Shown here piece after piece: positions 1-9,044 of a stretch of DNA of 64,000 bases. The translations under genes and the position numbers were made by a program. Every line of letters starts with the position of its first letter. The first letter of the stretch is position 1. The stretch lies in assembly GCA_963770375.1 (NCBI GenBank), contig CAVYPM010000006.1, forward strand, positions 310,001 through 374,000, in the 5' to 3' direction. The notes beneath the pieces were generated by a model that worked only from the letters and a program-made list of their open reading frames with translations, was not told the DNA's origin and ran no database searches. The stretch comes from DASVBE01 sp963770375 (GTDB lineage: Bacteria > Actinomycetota > Actinomycetes > Streptosporangiales > Streptosporangiaceae).

Positions 1-2
1 CC

Positions 3-866
3 CGCGCCCGGTTCCAGGCCGCCGAACGCCGGTGGGACGAGGCTTATCAATCCGGGGTGGTGATCGACCTCGGCGACGACCCGGACGGCACCCTGGCCCG
101 GCTGAACGCGGCGGTCACCGCCGACCCGCTGGCCGACGCACCCCGGCTGGCCTACGCGGACGCGGTCGCGGGCGCCGACCCCGAGCGCGCGGACTTTATC
201 CGGATGGAGGTCGAGCTCACCCGGCGCCGGGCCGGGCACCCGGCGCGGACCAGCCAGGAGGACGGCGAGCTGTCCTGGCGGTCGCACGAGAAGATGACCA
301 CCCGCGGCCGGGAATGGGCCCGGAGCCTGCGGAACCTCGTCGGCGGCTTCGGCTTCTACCGCGGCTTCGTCGAGTCGGTAAAGATCGACGCCACCGCGTT
401 CGTGGATCTCGCGCCCCGGCTGTACCGGCTGGCGCCGGTCCTGCAGCTGGACCTGTCCGGGGTGGCCCCGGTGGCCGGGCGCCTGTTCGGCTCCCCGCAC
501 CTGCGCCAGATCCGCACGCTGAGCCTGCTGCGCAACGAGCTTGGCGACGCCGAGGTGGAACTGCTCGCGGCGTCGCCGCACCTGGGCGAGCTGCGCTGGC
601 TGGACCTGGGCCTGAACCGGATCGGCGCGGCCGGCCTGGAGGCGCTGGCCGCCTCACCGAACCTGCCCCGGCTGGAGTGGCTCGGCTTCCGCGTCAACGC
701 CGTCGGCGATCCCACCCCGCAGCACGCCGACGAGTACGACGCCGACTCCGCGGTGGCCAGGGAACTGCAGGCCAGGTACGGCCCGCGGGCCTGGCTGAGC
801 GCGCACCCGCGGCCGGAGTGGCCGCCGGACCGGGACTGCTACACGGCCGCCTGGGAGCACCGCTAG
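3..866 (+). CDS. TIGR02996 repeat-companion domain protein, 5' end outside window
   Basis: The reading frame is open from the left edge, so the gene starts outside the window; an internal GTG at 57 is the first start codon inside it. Residues just after that GTG form the roughly 40-residue TIGR02996 domain (AAVTADPLADAPRLAYADA, then a DFI motif), a domain found next to repeats in large-genome bacteria. The rest has leucine-rich-repeat-like periodicity (LRWLDLGLNRIGAAGLEAL). Family knowledge suggests a protein-interaction role but no defined reaction. It converges with the DUF218 gene, and a strong hairpin lies between them. Confidence 0.75.
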   Translation, partial: RARFQAAERRWDEAYQSGVVIDLGDDPDGTLARLNAAVTADPLADAPRLAYADAVAGADPERADFIRMEVELTRRRAGHPARTSQEDGELSWRSHEKMTTRGREWARSLRNLVGGFGFYRGFVESVKIDATAFVDLAPRLYRLAPVLQLDLSGVAPVAGRLFGSPHLRQIRTLSLLRNELGDAEVELLAASPHLGELRWLDLGLNRIGAAGLEALAASPNLPRLEWLGFRVNAVGDPTPQHADEYDADSAVARELQARYGPRAWLSAHPRPEWPPDRDCYTAAWEHR

Positions 867-886
867 CCAGCACCCCGGGAACGATC

Positions 887-938
887 CGATCGATGTTACG
901 TCGCTTAACTTCTTACTTAAGCGACGTAACATCGATCG
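887..938. terminator. bidirectional terminator-like perfect hairpin
   Basis: Perfect inverted repeat: 22-base arms at 887-908 and 917-938 around an 8-base loop. It sits between two convergent genes ending at 866 and 942. It is less GC-rich than its surroundings and has no long T run, so termination is inferred from position and stem strength. Confidence 0.7.
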
Positions 939-941
939 CTT

Positions 942-1526
942 TCAGCAGCTGCGCTGGACGGTCAGCGCCTTGATCGTGGCCCCCCACTCGTAGGCGATCT
1001 GGTACGGCCACGATCGCAGCGGGAGCGAGCCGGTCATCACGTAGACCTGGCCGCCGAAGCAGCGCTCCAGCCGCAGCCGGGCCCGGAAGTCCTGCGGCGC
1101 GATCGTCACGACGACCACCGAGTGCCAGTGGTACTTACTGGCCAGCCGCCCGGCGAACTCGGCCTCGCCCTGGGTGGTCGCGGGCGACGGGTGGAAGCAG
1201 ATCAGCCTGACCCCCGGCACCGGCGCCGGGCAGGCGTAGTGCGAGGCCACCGTGCCCTGGGAGACCACCAGATACCGGGCCCGGTGCTCGCGGGCCAGCT
1301 GGAGCGCGACCGGCAGCGGGTCACTCGGGGTGTTCAGCATGAGGATCGCATCGACCCGGTCCGGCATCCCGGCTGGCGGCCAGACGAACAGCCGCGCGGT
1401 CAGCCCGGCCAGCAGCAGGACCAGGGCGGCGGCCGCGATCAGGACCCGCCGGCGCCGGCGGGCCCGCCGTGGAGGGCGGACGGCCGGCCCGGACGGCCGG
1501 GGAACCTCATCGGTCAGCACGGGCAC
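942..1526 (-). CDS. DUF218 / YdcF-like membrane-anchored protein
   Basis: After a short basic Pro/Arg-rich N-terminus there is one membrane segment (VLIAAAALVLLLAGLTARLF), then a DUF218-type domain: a VDAILML strand, YLVVSQG, the signature FHPSPATTQGEAEFAG, a VVVVTIAPQDFRARL segment and a C-terminal helix. DUF218 proteins such as SanA and YdcF are envelope or nucleotide-binding proteins of poorly defined function. I chose the GTG at 1526 because the longer ATG start at 1616 would leave only 38 bases to the divergent regulator; this choice is uncertain. Confidence 0.75.
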   Translation of the reverse strand: MPVLTDEVPRPSGPAVRPPRRARRRRRVLIAAAALVLLLAGLTARLFVWPPAGMPDRVDAILMLNTPSDPLPVALQLAREHRARYLVVSQGTVASHYACPAPVPGVRLICFHPSPATTQGEAEFAGRLASKYHWHSVVVVTIAPQDFRARLRLERCFGGQVYVMTGSLPLRSWPYQIAYEWGATIKALTVQRSC

Positions 1527-1654
1527 TCTCGTGGTCGGCGGACTGTTGCGGCATCCATCAGCACCCGAGCATAGGTGCCCTGGCCTGCGGACTTCGCATC
1601 CTGACCGGCCCGGCAATGGTCGTTATAGTGGCCGCTCGGTCGTTTTGACAGCAC

Positions 1655-2254
1655 ATGACGGAGGCGGTAGCGTCCGGGACCGTGCCTGAGGTAGCTGACG
1701 TGATGGGCCCGGTGGCGGCTAACCTGCGGCGGATTCGCACCGCGCGCGGGCTGTCGCTCAACGAGCTGGCCCGCCAGTCGTCGGTCGCCAAGGCCACGCT
1801 GGCCCAGCTGGAGGCGGGCCGGGGCAACCCGACCGTGTCCACGCTGATGTCCCTGGCCACCCACCTCGGCGTGATGCTCACCGACCTGATCACCCCGCAG
1901 GCGGCCGCCGTGGTGCAGGTCACCCGGGCCGGTGAGGGCACCGTGGTCCGCGGCGACGGCCTGGACGTGCGGCTGGTGCACTGCAGCACCGGGCCGGACG
2001 CGATGCAGGAGATCTACGACATGCGGATGACGCGGGGCCAGTACGAGTCGCCCGCGCACGGCACCGGGGTCCGCGAGCACCTGTTCGTGCACCGCGGCCG
2101 CCTGGAGGCCGGCCCGGCGGGCGAGACGGCCGCGCTGGGGCCCGGCGACTTCATCGCGTTCCCCGCGGACCGGCCGCACCTGTACCGCAGCCTGACCGCG
2201 GACACCCAGGCCGTGCTGATCCTCCGTTACCCGGCCGGGCAGGCCGGGACCTGA
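1655..2254 (+). CDS. XRE-family transcriptional regulator with C-terminal cupin domain
   Basis: The N-terminal helix-turn-helix is clear: ANLRRIRTARGLSLNELARQ followed by AKATLAQLEAGRGNPTVSTL. The C-terminal half is a small beta-barrel cupin (EHLFVHRGRLEAGPAGE, LGPGDFIAFPADRPHLYRS), likely the effector-binding part. This arrangement is typical of regulators of small metabolite or amino-acid stress genes. The YbaK-type deacylase starts 16 bases downstream and is probably co-transcribed. Later in-frame starts exist (GTG near 1682, ATG near 1703), so the N-terminus is uncertain. Confidence 0.9.
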   Translation: MTEAVASGTVPEVADVMGPVAANLRRIRTARGLSLNELARQSSVAKATLAQLEAGRGNPTVSTLMSLATHLGVMLTDLITPQAAAVVQVTRAGEGTVVRGDGLDVRLVHCSTGPDAMQEIYDMRMTRGQYESPAHGTGVREHLFVHRGRLEAGPAGETAALGPGDFIAFPADRPHLYRSLTADTQAVLILRYPAGQAGT

Positions 2255-2270
2255 ACCCAGGAGCCTTCTC

Positions 2271-2747
2271 ATGGACGACAACATCCAGCAGGTCGCCGCC
2301 ACGCTGGCGGCCGCCGGCCTCGGGGGCGCGGTGGTCGAACTGCCGGTCGACGTGCCCACCGCGGCCACCGCCGCGGCCGAGCTTGGCTGCGAGGCCGGCG
2401 CGATCGCGAACAGCCTGATCTTCGCCGTGGACGGCGCCCCGCTGCTGATCCTGACCAGCGGCGCGCACCGGGTCGACACCCGCAAGGTCGCCGTGCTGCT
2501 CGGGGTCAGCCGCAGCAAGGTCAAGCGGGCCAGCCCGGAGTTCGTGCTGGCCGCCACCGGTCAGCAGGTCGGCGGCGTCGCGCCGGTCGGGCACCCGGCC
2601 CCGGTGCGCACGATCGTGGACGAATGGCTGGACCGCTACCCGCAGGTCTGGGCCGCGGCCGGGCGGGCGCACGCGGTGTTCCCCACCACGTTCGCCGAGC
2701 TGCTCAAGGTCACCGGCGGCGAAGCGGCCGACATCGGCGAGGACTGA
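2271..2747 (+). CDS. YbaK/EbsC-family aminoacyl-tRNA deacylase
   Basis: 158 residues, the usual length for freestanding YbaK/ProX editing proteins. The fold signature is visible in ELGCEAGAIANSLIFAVDG, then LLILTSGAHRVDTRKVAVLL and VGGVAPVGHPAPVRTIVDE. Family members hydrolyse mischarged aminoacyl-tRNAs such as Cys- or Ala-tRNAPro; the exact substrate cannot be told from sequence. The gene follows the XRE-cupin regulator by 16 bases and is likely under its control. Confidence 0.9.
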   Translation: MDDNIQQVAATLAAAGLGGAVVELPVDVPTAATAAAELGCEAGAIANSLIFAVDGAPLLILTSGAHRVDTRKVAVLLGVSRSKVKRASPEFVLAATGQQVGGVAPVGHPAPVRTIVDEWLDRYPQVWAAAGRAHAVFPTTFAELLKVTGGEAADIGED

Positions 2748-2764
2748 CCTCCGGGGCCCCGGGC

Positions 2765-3352
2765 TTACCGGTGCGCCACGTACCAGAGGTCGACGGTGTC
2801 GGTGTGCCGGTGCCAGGCCAGCGTGAACCGCCAGCAGCCGGGCGCGGGCACCTCGATGTCCGACGGGTAGATGTTGCCGGGCGAGGAACCGGCCGACCAG
2901 GACGACCGGACCACCGGGGTGGCGGCGTTCAGCGGGTGACCGGTCAGCCGGAGCGGGGCGCCGTGCCGGTCCGACCGGACGACCCAGAGGATCTTGTCGG
3001 TGAACGGCTCCGGGTGGCCAGCCATCAGCGGGAAGCCGAACAGGAACCCGGCGACCTGCTGGTGCCGGCCGAGCACGTAGATCATGGCCGGCGGCCGGGC
3101 GGAGGCGGTCCAGGACGGCAGGGCGCCGCTGAGCAGCGGCCGGGGCCCGCAGCCGCCGGCGGCGTAGTTCGCGCCCGGCACCGGAGGCGGCCCGCTGCGC
3201 GGAGGCATGGCAGGCGGCGCAGGCGCCGGGGCGGCGGTAGCGGTGGCCGGACGCGACGGCGCGGGCGAAGCCTCGTGCGCGGGGTGAGCAGCAGAACAGG
3301 CCGTGACGGCAAGGACGGCCGCCACGGCGGCCAGCCAGGCCACCCGGGCCAT
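2765..3352 (-). CDS. putative secreted lipoprotein, function unknown
   Basis: 195 residues with a lipoprotein signal peptide (hydrophobic core after MARVAWLAAVAAV, lipobox LAVTAC), then a Pro/Ala-rich linker and a compact domain ending in CWRFTLAWHRHTDTVDLWYV. I do not recognise the mature domain. It converges with the YbaK gene, and a short palindrome near 2752-2763 separates them. The upstream gene on the same strand (DinB) ends 43 bases away. Confidence 0.7.
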   Translation of the reverse strand: MARVAWLAAVAAVLAVTACSAAHPAHEASPAPSRPATATAAPAPAPPAMPPRSGPPPVPGANYAAGGCGPRPLLSGALPSWTASARPPAMIYVLGRHQQVAGFLFGFPLMAGHPEPFTDKILWVVRSDRHGAPLRLTGHPLNAATPVVRSSWSAGSSPGNIYPSDIEVPAPGCWRFTLAWHRHTDTVDLWYVAHR

Positions 3353-3395
3353 GCCCTGACTATAGGTCCGGCCCCGGACACCGGCCAGGCCGGCG

Positions 3396-3899
3396 CTATT
3401 CGCCGGTGGATCCGTCCAGGCGCTCCCTGATCAGGTCGGCGTGGCCGTTGTGCCGGGCGTACTCCTCGATCATGTGCACCAGCACCCAGCGCAGCGAGAA
3501 CCAGGCGCTGACCCGGAACCCGGCGACATCCAGCGAGGGGGCGGCGGCCACCAGGGCGCGGGCGTGGTCGCACTCGGCGTGCCAGGCGGCGAACGACCCG
3601 GTCACGCTGGCCGTGGCGGCGCCGGCGAAGGCCGCCTCCCAGTCCAGGTCCGCGGAGAAGATCCCGGACATCGGCTCGCCGCCGAGCACCGGCCGGAACC
3701 AGTTGCGCTCCACCTCGGCCATGTGGCGCACGATGCCGAGCAGCGAGAGCCGGGACGGCGGGACCACGCACTCCCGCAGCTGGCTGTCGGTCAGGCCGTC
3801 GCATTTGCGGGCCAGGGTGGCCCGCTGGAACTCGAGGAAAGCGGTGAGCGTCTCCCGCTCGCCCACCTCGAGCGACGGGGTCACACGTTCGGCAACCAT
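3396..3899 (-). CDS. DinB-fold protein (DUF664 type)
   Basis: About 167 residues from the ATG at 3899; a longer frame begins at 3986 but its added N-terminus is low-complexity. Family motifs: LGIVRHMAEVERNWF near the middle and LVHMIEEYARHNGHADLIRE near the C-terminus, which carry the three helices' metal-binding histidines. DUF664 DinB proteins include bacillithiol- and mycothiol-dependent enzymes, but most are uncharacterised. The window holds two further full DinB genes and one relic. Confidence 0.85.
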   Translation of the reverse strand: MVAERVTPSLEVGERETLTAFLEFQRATLARKCDGLTDSQLRECVVPPSRLSLLGIVRHMAEVERNWFRPVLGGEPMSGIFSADLDWEAAFAGAATASVTGSFAAWHAECDHARALVAAAPSLDVAGFRVSAWFSLRWVLVHMIEEYARHNGHADLIRERLDGSTGE

Positions 3900-4112
3900 G
3901 CGCTCAGCTCTACCACGCGGGCCGCGGCCGCCGTCCGCGCGGGCCGGCCGGACCGTGGCGCGGCGTGTTTCCGTGGACGAGGCCAAATATCATCCGTCTG
4001 TGCTTCCCCGCAGGACGCCGCGGCCGGCAATTCCCGAAGCCTGGCCCCTCCCGCGTCGTTCCCCCGCACAGCCCGCACGGGCCGCCTGGGCCACGGGTTC
4101 CGGCTGGCCGCC

Positions 4113-5384
4113 ATGGCCGCCACCGCGGCGGCCGTACTGGCCGGCTGCACCAGCTCCGCGCTGCCCGCCCGGCCGCTTGGCCCACCGGTCAGACCGCCCG
4201 CCGGGCTGCGGGAGCTCACGGTCCTCACCCCGATGGTCAAGCACTGGGGCTCGTTCTTCGGCGGGGCGCCGGGGAACCGCGCCATCCGGCTGTCGCCGGT
4301 CCCGCTGACCCTGCCCGGCAAGGTCGTCGCGGTCGGCTCGTCGAACTCCACCCAGTACGCGCTGCTGGCCAACGGCCACCTGTACGCCTGGGGCCTGGGC
4401 ACCCAGGGCCAGCTGGGTGACGGCCGGCTGCGCAACTCGTTCCGCACGCCGGTGCGGGTCCGCTTCCCGGCCGGGGTGCGGATCGCCTGGCTGCCCGACG
4501 ACGCGATGCCGTACGACTCGGGACTGGCGGTGGACACCCACGGCCGGGTGTGGGGCTGGGGCCACAACGGCGGCGGCGAGTTCTGCCTGGGTAACACGAA
4601 GAGCTACGCCACCCCGGTGCGCCTGCCGCTCCGGCACGTCACCGCGGTGGCCGGGGCCAGCAATCACGCGATCTACGACGCGAACGGCACGGTGTGGGCC
4701 TGCGGCCAGAACGTGGCCGGCGACCTGGGCACCGGGCGCCGGGCCAGCACGACCCGGCCGGAGCGGGTGGCCGGTCTGGCCGGGGCGGCGGTGACCCGGC
4801 TGGTCGCGTCGTTCGCCAACTCCGGCGCGCTGCTGTCCGACGGCGAGTACTTCAACTGGGGCTACAACGCCAACGGCCAGCTCGGCAATGGGCACAAGGG
4901 CCACGCCTCAGGCGTCCCTGTCCGGGTCCGGCTGCCGCACCCGGTGACCTTCGTCGCCCAGGGCGGGTCGCTGTGGAACAACGGGCAGACGCTGGTGATC
5001 CTCACCGACGGCTCGCTGTGGTCCTGGGGCGACAACCAGGCCGGGGCGCTGGGCACCGGCACGAGGCAGAGCCAGGCCACCCCGGTCCCGTTCCGCTCCC
5101 CGCCCGGCGTCCGGTACGTCCGGCTGGCCACCGGCTCGAAGACCTCGTACGCCATTTCGTCCGGCGGCCGGGTCTACGCCTGGGGCGTCAGCGGCGTCGG
5201 CCAGGTCGGCAACGGCCACCCCCGCACGATGCTGAACCCGGTCATGATCGCCCGCCGGGCCACCTCGATCTCCTCAACCGCGAACAACGTAGTGATCAGC
5301 CTGGGCGCCCGCCCAACAGCTCACCACACGCGTAAGCACCACCCGCCCGCGCACCACCGCAAACGCACAGCAACGCACCAATAG
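4113..5384 (+). CDS. RCC1-like beta-propeller lipoprotein
   Basis: Several RCC1-type blades repeat across the protein (HLYAWGLGTQGQLGDG, RVWGWGHNGGGEFCLG, TVWACGQNVAGDLGTG, YFNWGYNANGQLGNG, SLWSWGDNQAGALGTG, RVYAWGVSGVGQVGNG). The N-terminus is hydrophobic and ends in a lipobox (VLAGC), so it is likely an exported lipid-anchored propeller. The tail is His/Lys-rich (HHTRKHHPPAHHRKR). The ATG at 4113 gives a short signal lacking basic residues. Basic residues lie just upstream in frame without ATG or GTG, so the true start may be a rare codon upstream. Function unknown. Confidence 0.75.
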   Translation: MAATAAAVLAGCTSSALPARPLGPPVRPPAGLRELTVLTPMVKHWGSFFGGAPGNRAIRLSPVPLTLPGKVVAVGSSNSTQYALLANGHLYAWGLGTQGQLGDGRLRNSFRTPVRVRFPAGVRIAWLPDDAMPYDSGLAVDTHGRVWGWGHNGGGEFCLGNTKSYATPVRLPLRHVTAVAGASNHAIYDANGTVWACGQNVAGDLGTGRRASTTRPERVAGLAGAAVTRLVASFANSGALLSDGEYFNWGYNANGQLGNGHKGHASGVPVRVRLPHPVTFVAQGGSLWNNGQTLVILTDGSLWSWGDNQAGALGTGTRQSQATPVPFRSPPGVRYVRLATGSKTSYAISSGGRVYAWGVSGVGQVGNGHPRTMLNPVMIARRATSISSTANNVVISLGARPTAHHTRKHHPPAHHRKRTATHQ

Positions 5385-5412
5385 CCACCTACGGCGGCAA
5401 AGCGACTCCACC

Positions 5413-5474
5413 CCCCGCTTCCTCATAGGCGCAAAACCAAAGCTCGCTGGACAATAAAGCGCGAGGAAGCGGGG
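5413..5474. terminator. long-loop inverted repeat between convergent genes
   Basis: 12-base perfect arms at 5413-5424 and 5463-5474 (CCCCGCTTCCTC and its complement) with a 38-base loop, located between the RCC1 lipoprotein (ends 5384) and the small membrane gene (ends 5485). Likely a shared terminator. Confidence 0.5.
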
Positions 5475-5484
5475 ATGTGCCCCG

Positions 5485-5700
5485 CTAGCCCGGGCCAGTC
5501 GGCCCGTCGTCGCCAGGCCCGGACGCTAACCGGGCCCGGAGGGCCTTCCACACCTGACCCAGGCTGCCGTCCTTGATCAGCAGAACGAAGCCAACCCCGA
5601 AGCAGACCAGGGTCACCGCCCCGACAAGGAAGCCGACCAGGCCCCCGGCCAGGTGGTGCGTGACATCGCTGACGACCCGCCAGCCGGAGCTGACGACCAT
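5485..5700 (-). CDS. small membrane protein, probable 3' half of a frame-split gene
   Basis: 71 residues from an ATG at 5700. One long hydrophobic segment (LAGGLVGFLVGAVTLVCFGV then GFVLLIKDG), then a basic and Gly/Pro-rich tail. Immediately upstream in another frame lies a second hydrophobic stretch (see the feature at 5695-5839). Together they read like one three- or four-helix membrane protein broken near 5700. If the frame break is a sequencing error the two are one gene. Confidence 0.5.
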   Translation of the reverse strand: MVVSSGWRVVSDVTHHLAGGLVGFLVGAVTLVCFGVGFVLLIKDGSLGQVWKALRARLASGPGDDGPTGPG

Positions 5701-5839
5701 GCCCGCGCTGACTCCAGATCAGGACCAGGTTGCCCTCTACCAGGGCCTTTACCAGCCCGGCAGTGCCGAGTATCAGCAAGACAGCCGACAACTCGAGGTC
5801 CGTGGCGTTCTCGAAGAACCAGATCACGCCCGCGATCAC
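5695..5839 (-). pseudogene. 5' half of frame-split membrane protein
   Basis: From a GTG at 5839 the frame encodes VIWFFENATDLELSAVLLIL then GTAGLVKALVEGNLVLIW, two clear membrane helices. After about 5700 the same frame turns Arg/Pro-rich, while the neighbouring frame becomes hydrophobic and coding-like. Upstream of 5839 the frame stays hydrophobic (WLAVLAALVIGPI), so the true start may be further 5'. A single-base indel or a real frameshift would explain this. Confidence 0.45.
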
Positions 5840-6102
5840 GGCGATCGGCCCGATGACCAGCGCCGCCAGTACCGCCAGCCAGCGGGCGTTCTTTCCGGCC
5901 GACGCGCGGCCGGCCCCCGGTGAGCCCCGCGCATGCTCTCACGCTACGCCGCCGCCCGGTCCGGCGGAAACCGGCCAAACCACCCGCCGGCCCGGCCCGC
6001 GGCCGGCGACCGGTTCGAACTCCGAACTAGCCGCGCCCCGGGCGGCCCGGTCACAGTAGCCAGATACCGGCCAGCCAGGGCTGACACGACGGGCGGCACA
6101 CC

Positions 6103-7653
6103 ATGACCAGCGGATATGACGTTCTGATCGTCGGCGCGGGCAGCGCGGGCTGTGTCCTGGCGGCCCGGCTCAGCGAGGACCCGGCCTGCCGGGTGCTGCT
6201 GGCCGAGGCGGGCCCGGACTACCCGGCCGCGGCCGTGCCCGCCGACCTGGCCGACGGGAGGCACGGCACCAGCACCGCCAGCCACGACTGGGGCCTGCAC
6301 GGCACGGGGGTGGCGGGCGCGCCGCCGCTCAGCCTGCCGCGGGGCAAGGTCACCGGCGGCTCGTCGGCGGTGAACGCCACGTTCGCGCTCCGCGGGCACC
6401 CGGCCGACTACGACGGCTGGGCGCTGCCCGGCTGGGCCTTCGCCGACGTGCTGCCGTCCTTTGCCCGGCTGGAGCGGGATCTGGATTTCGGCCCGGCCGC
6501 CTATCACGGCAGCGACGGGCCGGTGCCGGTGCGCCGTTACCTGGGCGGCGAGCAGTCCGGGCTGACCCAGGTGGTCGCCGAGGCCCTCGCCGCCACCGGC
6601 TTCCCGCCGGTGGCGGACCACAACGCGCCGGGCGCGGTGGGAGTGGGCCCGCTGCCGGTCAACTGCGTGGACGGCCGCCGGATCAGCACCGCCCTGGCCT
6701 ACCTCGAGCCGGCCCGCGGCCGGGCCAACCTGACCGTGCGCGCGGGCCGGCCGGTGCGGGAGATCCTGATCCGGGGTGGGCGCGCCACCGGAGCCCGGCT
6801 GGACGGGCCGGACGAGGTCATCGGTGCCGACGAGGTCATCGTCTGCGCGGGCGCGTACCTGTCGCCGGTCCTGCTGCTGCGCTCGGGCGTCGGCCCGGCC
6901 GCCGACCTGGCCGCGCTGGGCCGCCCGGTGGTGGCCGACCTGCCCGGGGTGGGCGCCAACCTCGCCGACCATCCCGCTGTCGCGGTCGACCTGCCCTGCC
7001 CGCCGCCCGGCGGTGACCCGGCCATCTTCCAGCTGGTCGCGACCGCGTACAGCAGCACGTCTCACCGTGGCGGGCCGCCCGACCTGCAGCTGATGACCTG
7101 CGGCCCGTACCCGGCCGCGGACGGGCGGTACGGCGGCATGATCGCCGCGGCGCTGCTCAAGCCGGCCTCCCGCGGCCGTGTCCGGCTGCGCAGCCTGGAC
7201 CCGGGCGCCGCTCCCGAGATCGACCTCGGCTACTACCGTGAGCCCAGCGACCTGGACCGGATCCGGGAAGGGCTGCGGCTGGCCGACGCCGCGGCGGCGG
7301 ATCCGGCGGTGGCCAGCCTGGCCGGCGGCGAGCGGCTCGGCCCGGACCGCCGGACGGTCGCGGACGACGGTCTGGCCGCCGCCTGGATCAGGTCGGCCAC
7401 GTGGTCCTACCACCACCCAGTCGGCACCTGCGCGATGGGCCTGGACCCGGCCACCGGGGCGGTCGTCGGCCCGGACGCCCGCGTGCACGGCGTGGCCGGC
7501 CTGTCCGTGGTCGACGCGTCGATCCTGCCGGACATCCCGTCGGCCAACACCAACCTTCCGGTGATCATGGCGGCCGAGCACGTCGCCGCGGCCCGGCGCC
7601 ACCCGCGGGCCACCGGCCAGCCCGGCCGGCAGCCCCTGGCGGCCCGGTCGTGA
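6103..7653 (+). CDS. GMC-family FAD-dependent oxidoreductase
   Basis: 516 residues. The N-terminal Rossmann motif is VLIVGAGSAGCVLAARLSED, followed by the GMC signature region GKVTGGSSAVNATFALRG. Further landmarks are VIVCAGAYLSPVLLLRSG and, at the C-terminus, the active-site region YHHPVGTCAMG plus NTNLPVIMAAEHVA, where family members use His (and His/Asn) to oxidise alcohols. Choline-dehydrogenase-like GMC enzymes fit best. The stop overlaps the start of the next flavin oxidase by four bases (GTGA), indicating translational coupling and a shared pathway. Confidence 0.95.
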   Translation: MTSGYDVLIVGAGSAGCVLAARLSEDPACRVLLAEAGPDYPAAAVPADLADGRHGTSTASHDWGLHGTGVAGAPPLSLPRGKVTGGSSAVNATFALRGHPADYDGWALPGWAFADVLPSFARLERDLDFGPAAYHGSDGPVPVRRYLGGEQSGLTQVVAEALAATGFPPVADHNAPGAVGVGPLPVNCVDGRRISTALAYLEPARGRANLTVRAGRPVREILIRGGRATGARLDGPDEVIGADEVIVCAGAYLSPVLLLRSGVGPAADLAALGRPVVADLPGVGANLADHPAVAVDLPCPPPGGDPAIFQLVATAYSSTSHRGGPPDLQLMTCGPYPAADGRYGGMIAAALLKPASRGRVRLRSLDPGAAPEIDLGYYREPSDLDRIREGLRLADAAAADPAVASLAGGERLGPDRRTVADDGLAAAWIRSATWSYHHPVGTCAMGLDPATGAVVGPDARVHGVAGLSVVDASILPDIPSANTNLPVIMAAEHVAAARRHPRATGQPGRQPLAARS

Positions 7654-9044
7654 CCGGCACCGCCGCCGGGCTGCGGGCCGTGCTGCGCGGCCCGGTCATC
7701 GGCCCGTCGAGCGAGGGCTACGACGCGGCCCGCCGGGTCTGGAACGGTGCGGTCGACCGGCGCCCGGCGATGATCGCGTGCTGCCAGGACACCGCGGACG
7801 TGGCCGCCGCGATCCGGTTCGCCCGCCAGCACGGCCTGCCGGTCGCGGTCCGGTCCGGCGGGCACGGCGTGGCCGGCCGGGCGGTCTGCGACGGCGGCCT
7901 GGTGATCGACCTGCGGGCCATCCGCCAGGTCCAGGTTGACCCGGCGCGGCGGCTGGCCCGGGCCGGGGCCGGGGTGCTGAACGGCGAATTCGACGCGGCT
8001 ACCCAGCAGCACGGCCTGGCCGTGACAGCCGGCATCGTCAGCCACACTGGGCTGGCCGGGCTGACCCTGGGCGGCGGGATCGGCTGGCTGGCCCGCCGGT
8101 TCGGGGCCACCTGCGACAACCTCACCGGCGCGGAGCTGGTCACCGCCGACGGCGAGATCATCGAGGCGGCCGGTGATCCTGACCTGCTCTGGGCGCTGCG
8201 CGGCGCGGGCGCCAACTTCGGCGTGGTGACCCGGCTGGACCTGGCCCTGCACCGGGCCGGCCCGCAGGTGATCGCGGGCGTGCTGGTGTTCCCGGCCGAG
8301 CGGGCCGGCGCGGTTCTTGACCGGTACACCGCGCTAGCGCAGGAGGCGCCCAGGGAACTGGGCACGATCGTCAACCTGCGGCACGCCCCGCCGGCCCCGT
8401 GGCTGCCCGCGGACCTGCACGGGCGGCCGGTGGTGCTCGTCGGCGTGTGCTGGACCGGCGCACCGGGCAGGGAGGGCCCGCTGCTGGCCCCGCTGCGTGC
8501 GCTGCGGCCGCTGGCCGACACGGCTGGCCCACTGGCGTACACGGCGCTGCAGCGGCTCTTCGACGCCGCGGTGCCGCACGGCCTGCATTACTTCTGGCGG
8601 TCCGACTACGTCACCAGCCTCAGCGGCCCGGTCGCGGACGCGCTCACCGGGCACTCCTGGTCGGTGCGCAGCCGCCGGTCCTACACGATCATCTTTCACC
8701 TCGGCGGCGCGCTGGCCGATTGCGGCACCGCGGCCGCGTTCAGCGGGCGGCACCACGGCTTCGCGGTCAACATCAACGCGGCGTGGCAGCCGCCGGAGCC
8801 CGACGACATCGGCTGGGTCACCCGCCAGTGGCGGCGCATCCACGGGTCGTCGGTCGGTGTGTACGTCAACTTCCTCGATAACGAGCCGGGCGAGCGGGTC
8901 CTGGCGGCCTACGGGCCGGCGGCCTACGCCCGGCTGCTGGAGGTCAAGGGGCGCTACGACCCGGGCAACGTGTTCCGCTCCAACCACAACCTCGACCCGG
9001 CGGCCAGCCCGGATCCGCTCAGCCCGGATCCGGTCCGTTCCTGA
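7650..9044 (+). CDS. FAD-binding oxidase, berberine-bridge-enzyme type
   Basis: 464 residues from the GTG at 7650, which overlaps the GMC stop codon. The PCMH-type FAD domain shows VRSGGHGVAGRAVCDGGLVI (the His of SGGH is the usual covalent FAD site) and LTLGGGIGWLARRFG. The C-terminal BBE motif is YDPGNVFRSNHNLDP. The second covalent-linkage Cys seen in true berberine bridge enzyme is not present in the expected AG-x-C context, so single covalent attachment is inferred. Substrate unknown; pairing with a GMC enzyme suggests consecutive oxidations of one substrate. Confidence 0.93.
   Translation: MTGTAAGLRAVLRGPVIGPSSEGYDAARRVWNGAVDRRPAMIACCQDTADVAAAIRFARQHGLPVAVRSGGHGVAGRAVCDGGLVIDLRAIRQVQVDPARRLARAGAGVLNGEFDAATQQHGLAVTAGIVSHTGLAGLTLGGGIGWLARRFGATCDNLTGAELVTADGEIIEAAGDPDLLWALRGAGANFGVVTRLDLALHRAGPQVIAGVLVFPAERAGAVLDRYTALAQEAPRELGTIVNLRHAPPAPWLPADLHGRPVVLVGVCWTGAPGREGPLLAPLRALRPLADTAGPLAYTALQRLFDAAVPHGLHYFWRSDYVTSLSGPVADALTGHSWSVRSRRSYTIIFHLGGALADCGTAAAFSGRHHGFAVNINAAWQPPEPDDIGWVTRQWRRIHGSSVGVYVNFLDNEPGERVLAAYGPAAYARLLEVKGRYDPGNVFRSNHNLDPAASPDPLSPDPVRS

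Noticed and set aside
32..973. Long Arg/Pro/Gly-rich open frames overlapping real genes on either strand
   Set aside because: They are GC-driven shadow frames of the recognised genes, with low-complexity composition and no domain features.
2752..2763. CCGGGGCCCCGG palindrome between convergent genes
   Set aside because: Too short in a high-GC genome to call a terminator with confidence.
6005..6040. GGTTCGAACTCC resembling a tRNA T-arm
   Set aside because: No acceptor, D-arm or anticodon stem could be placed around it.
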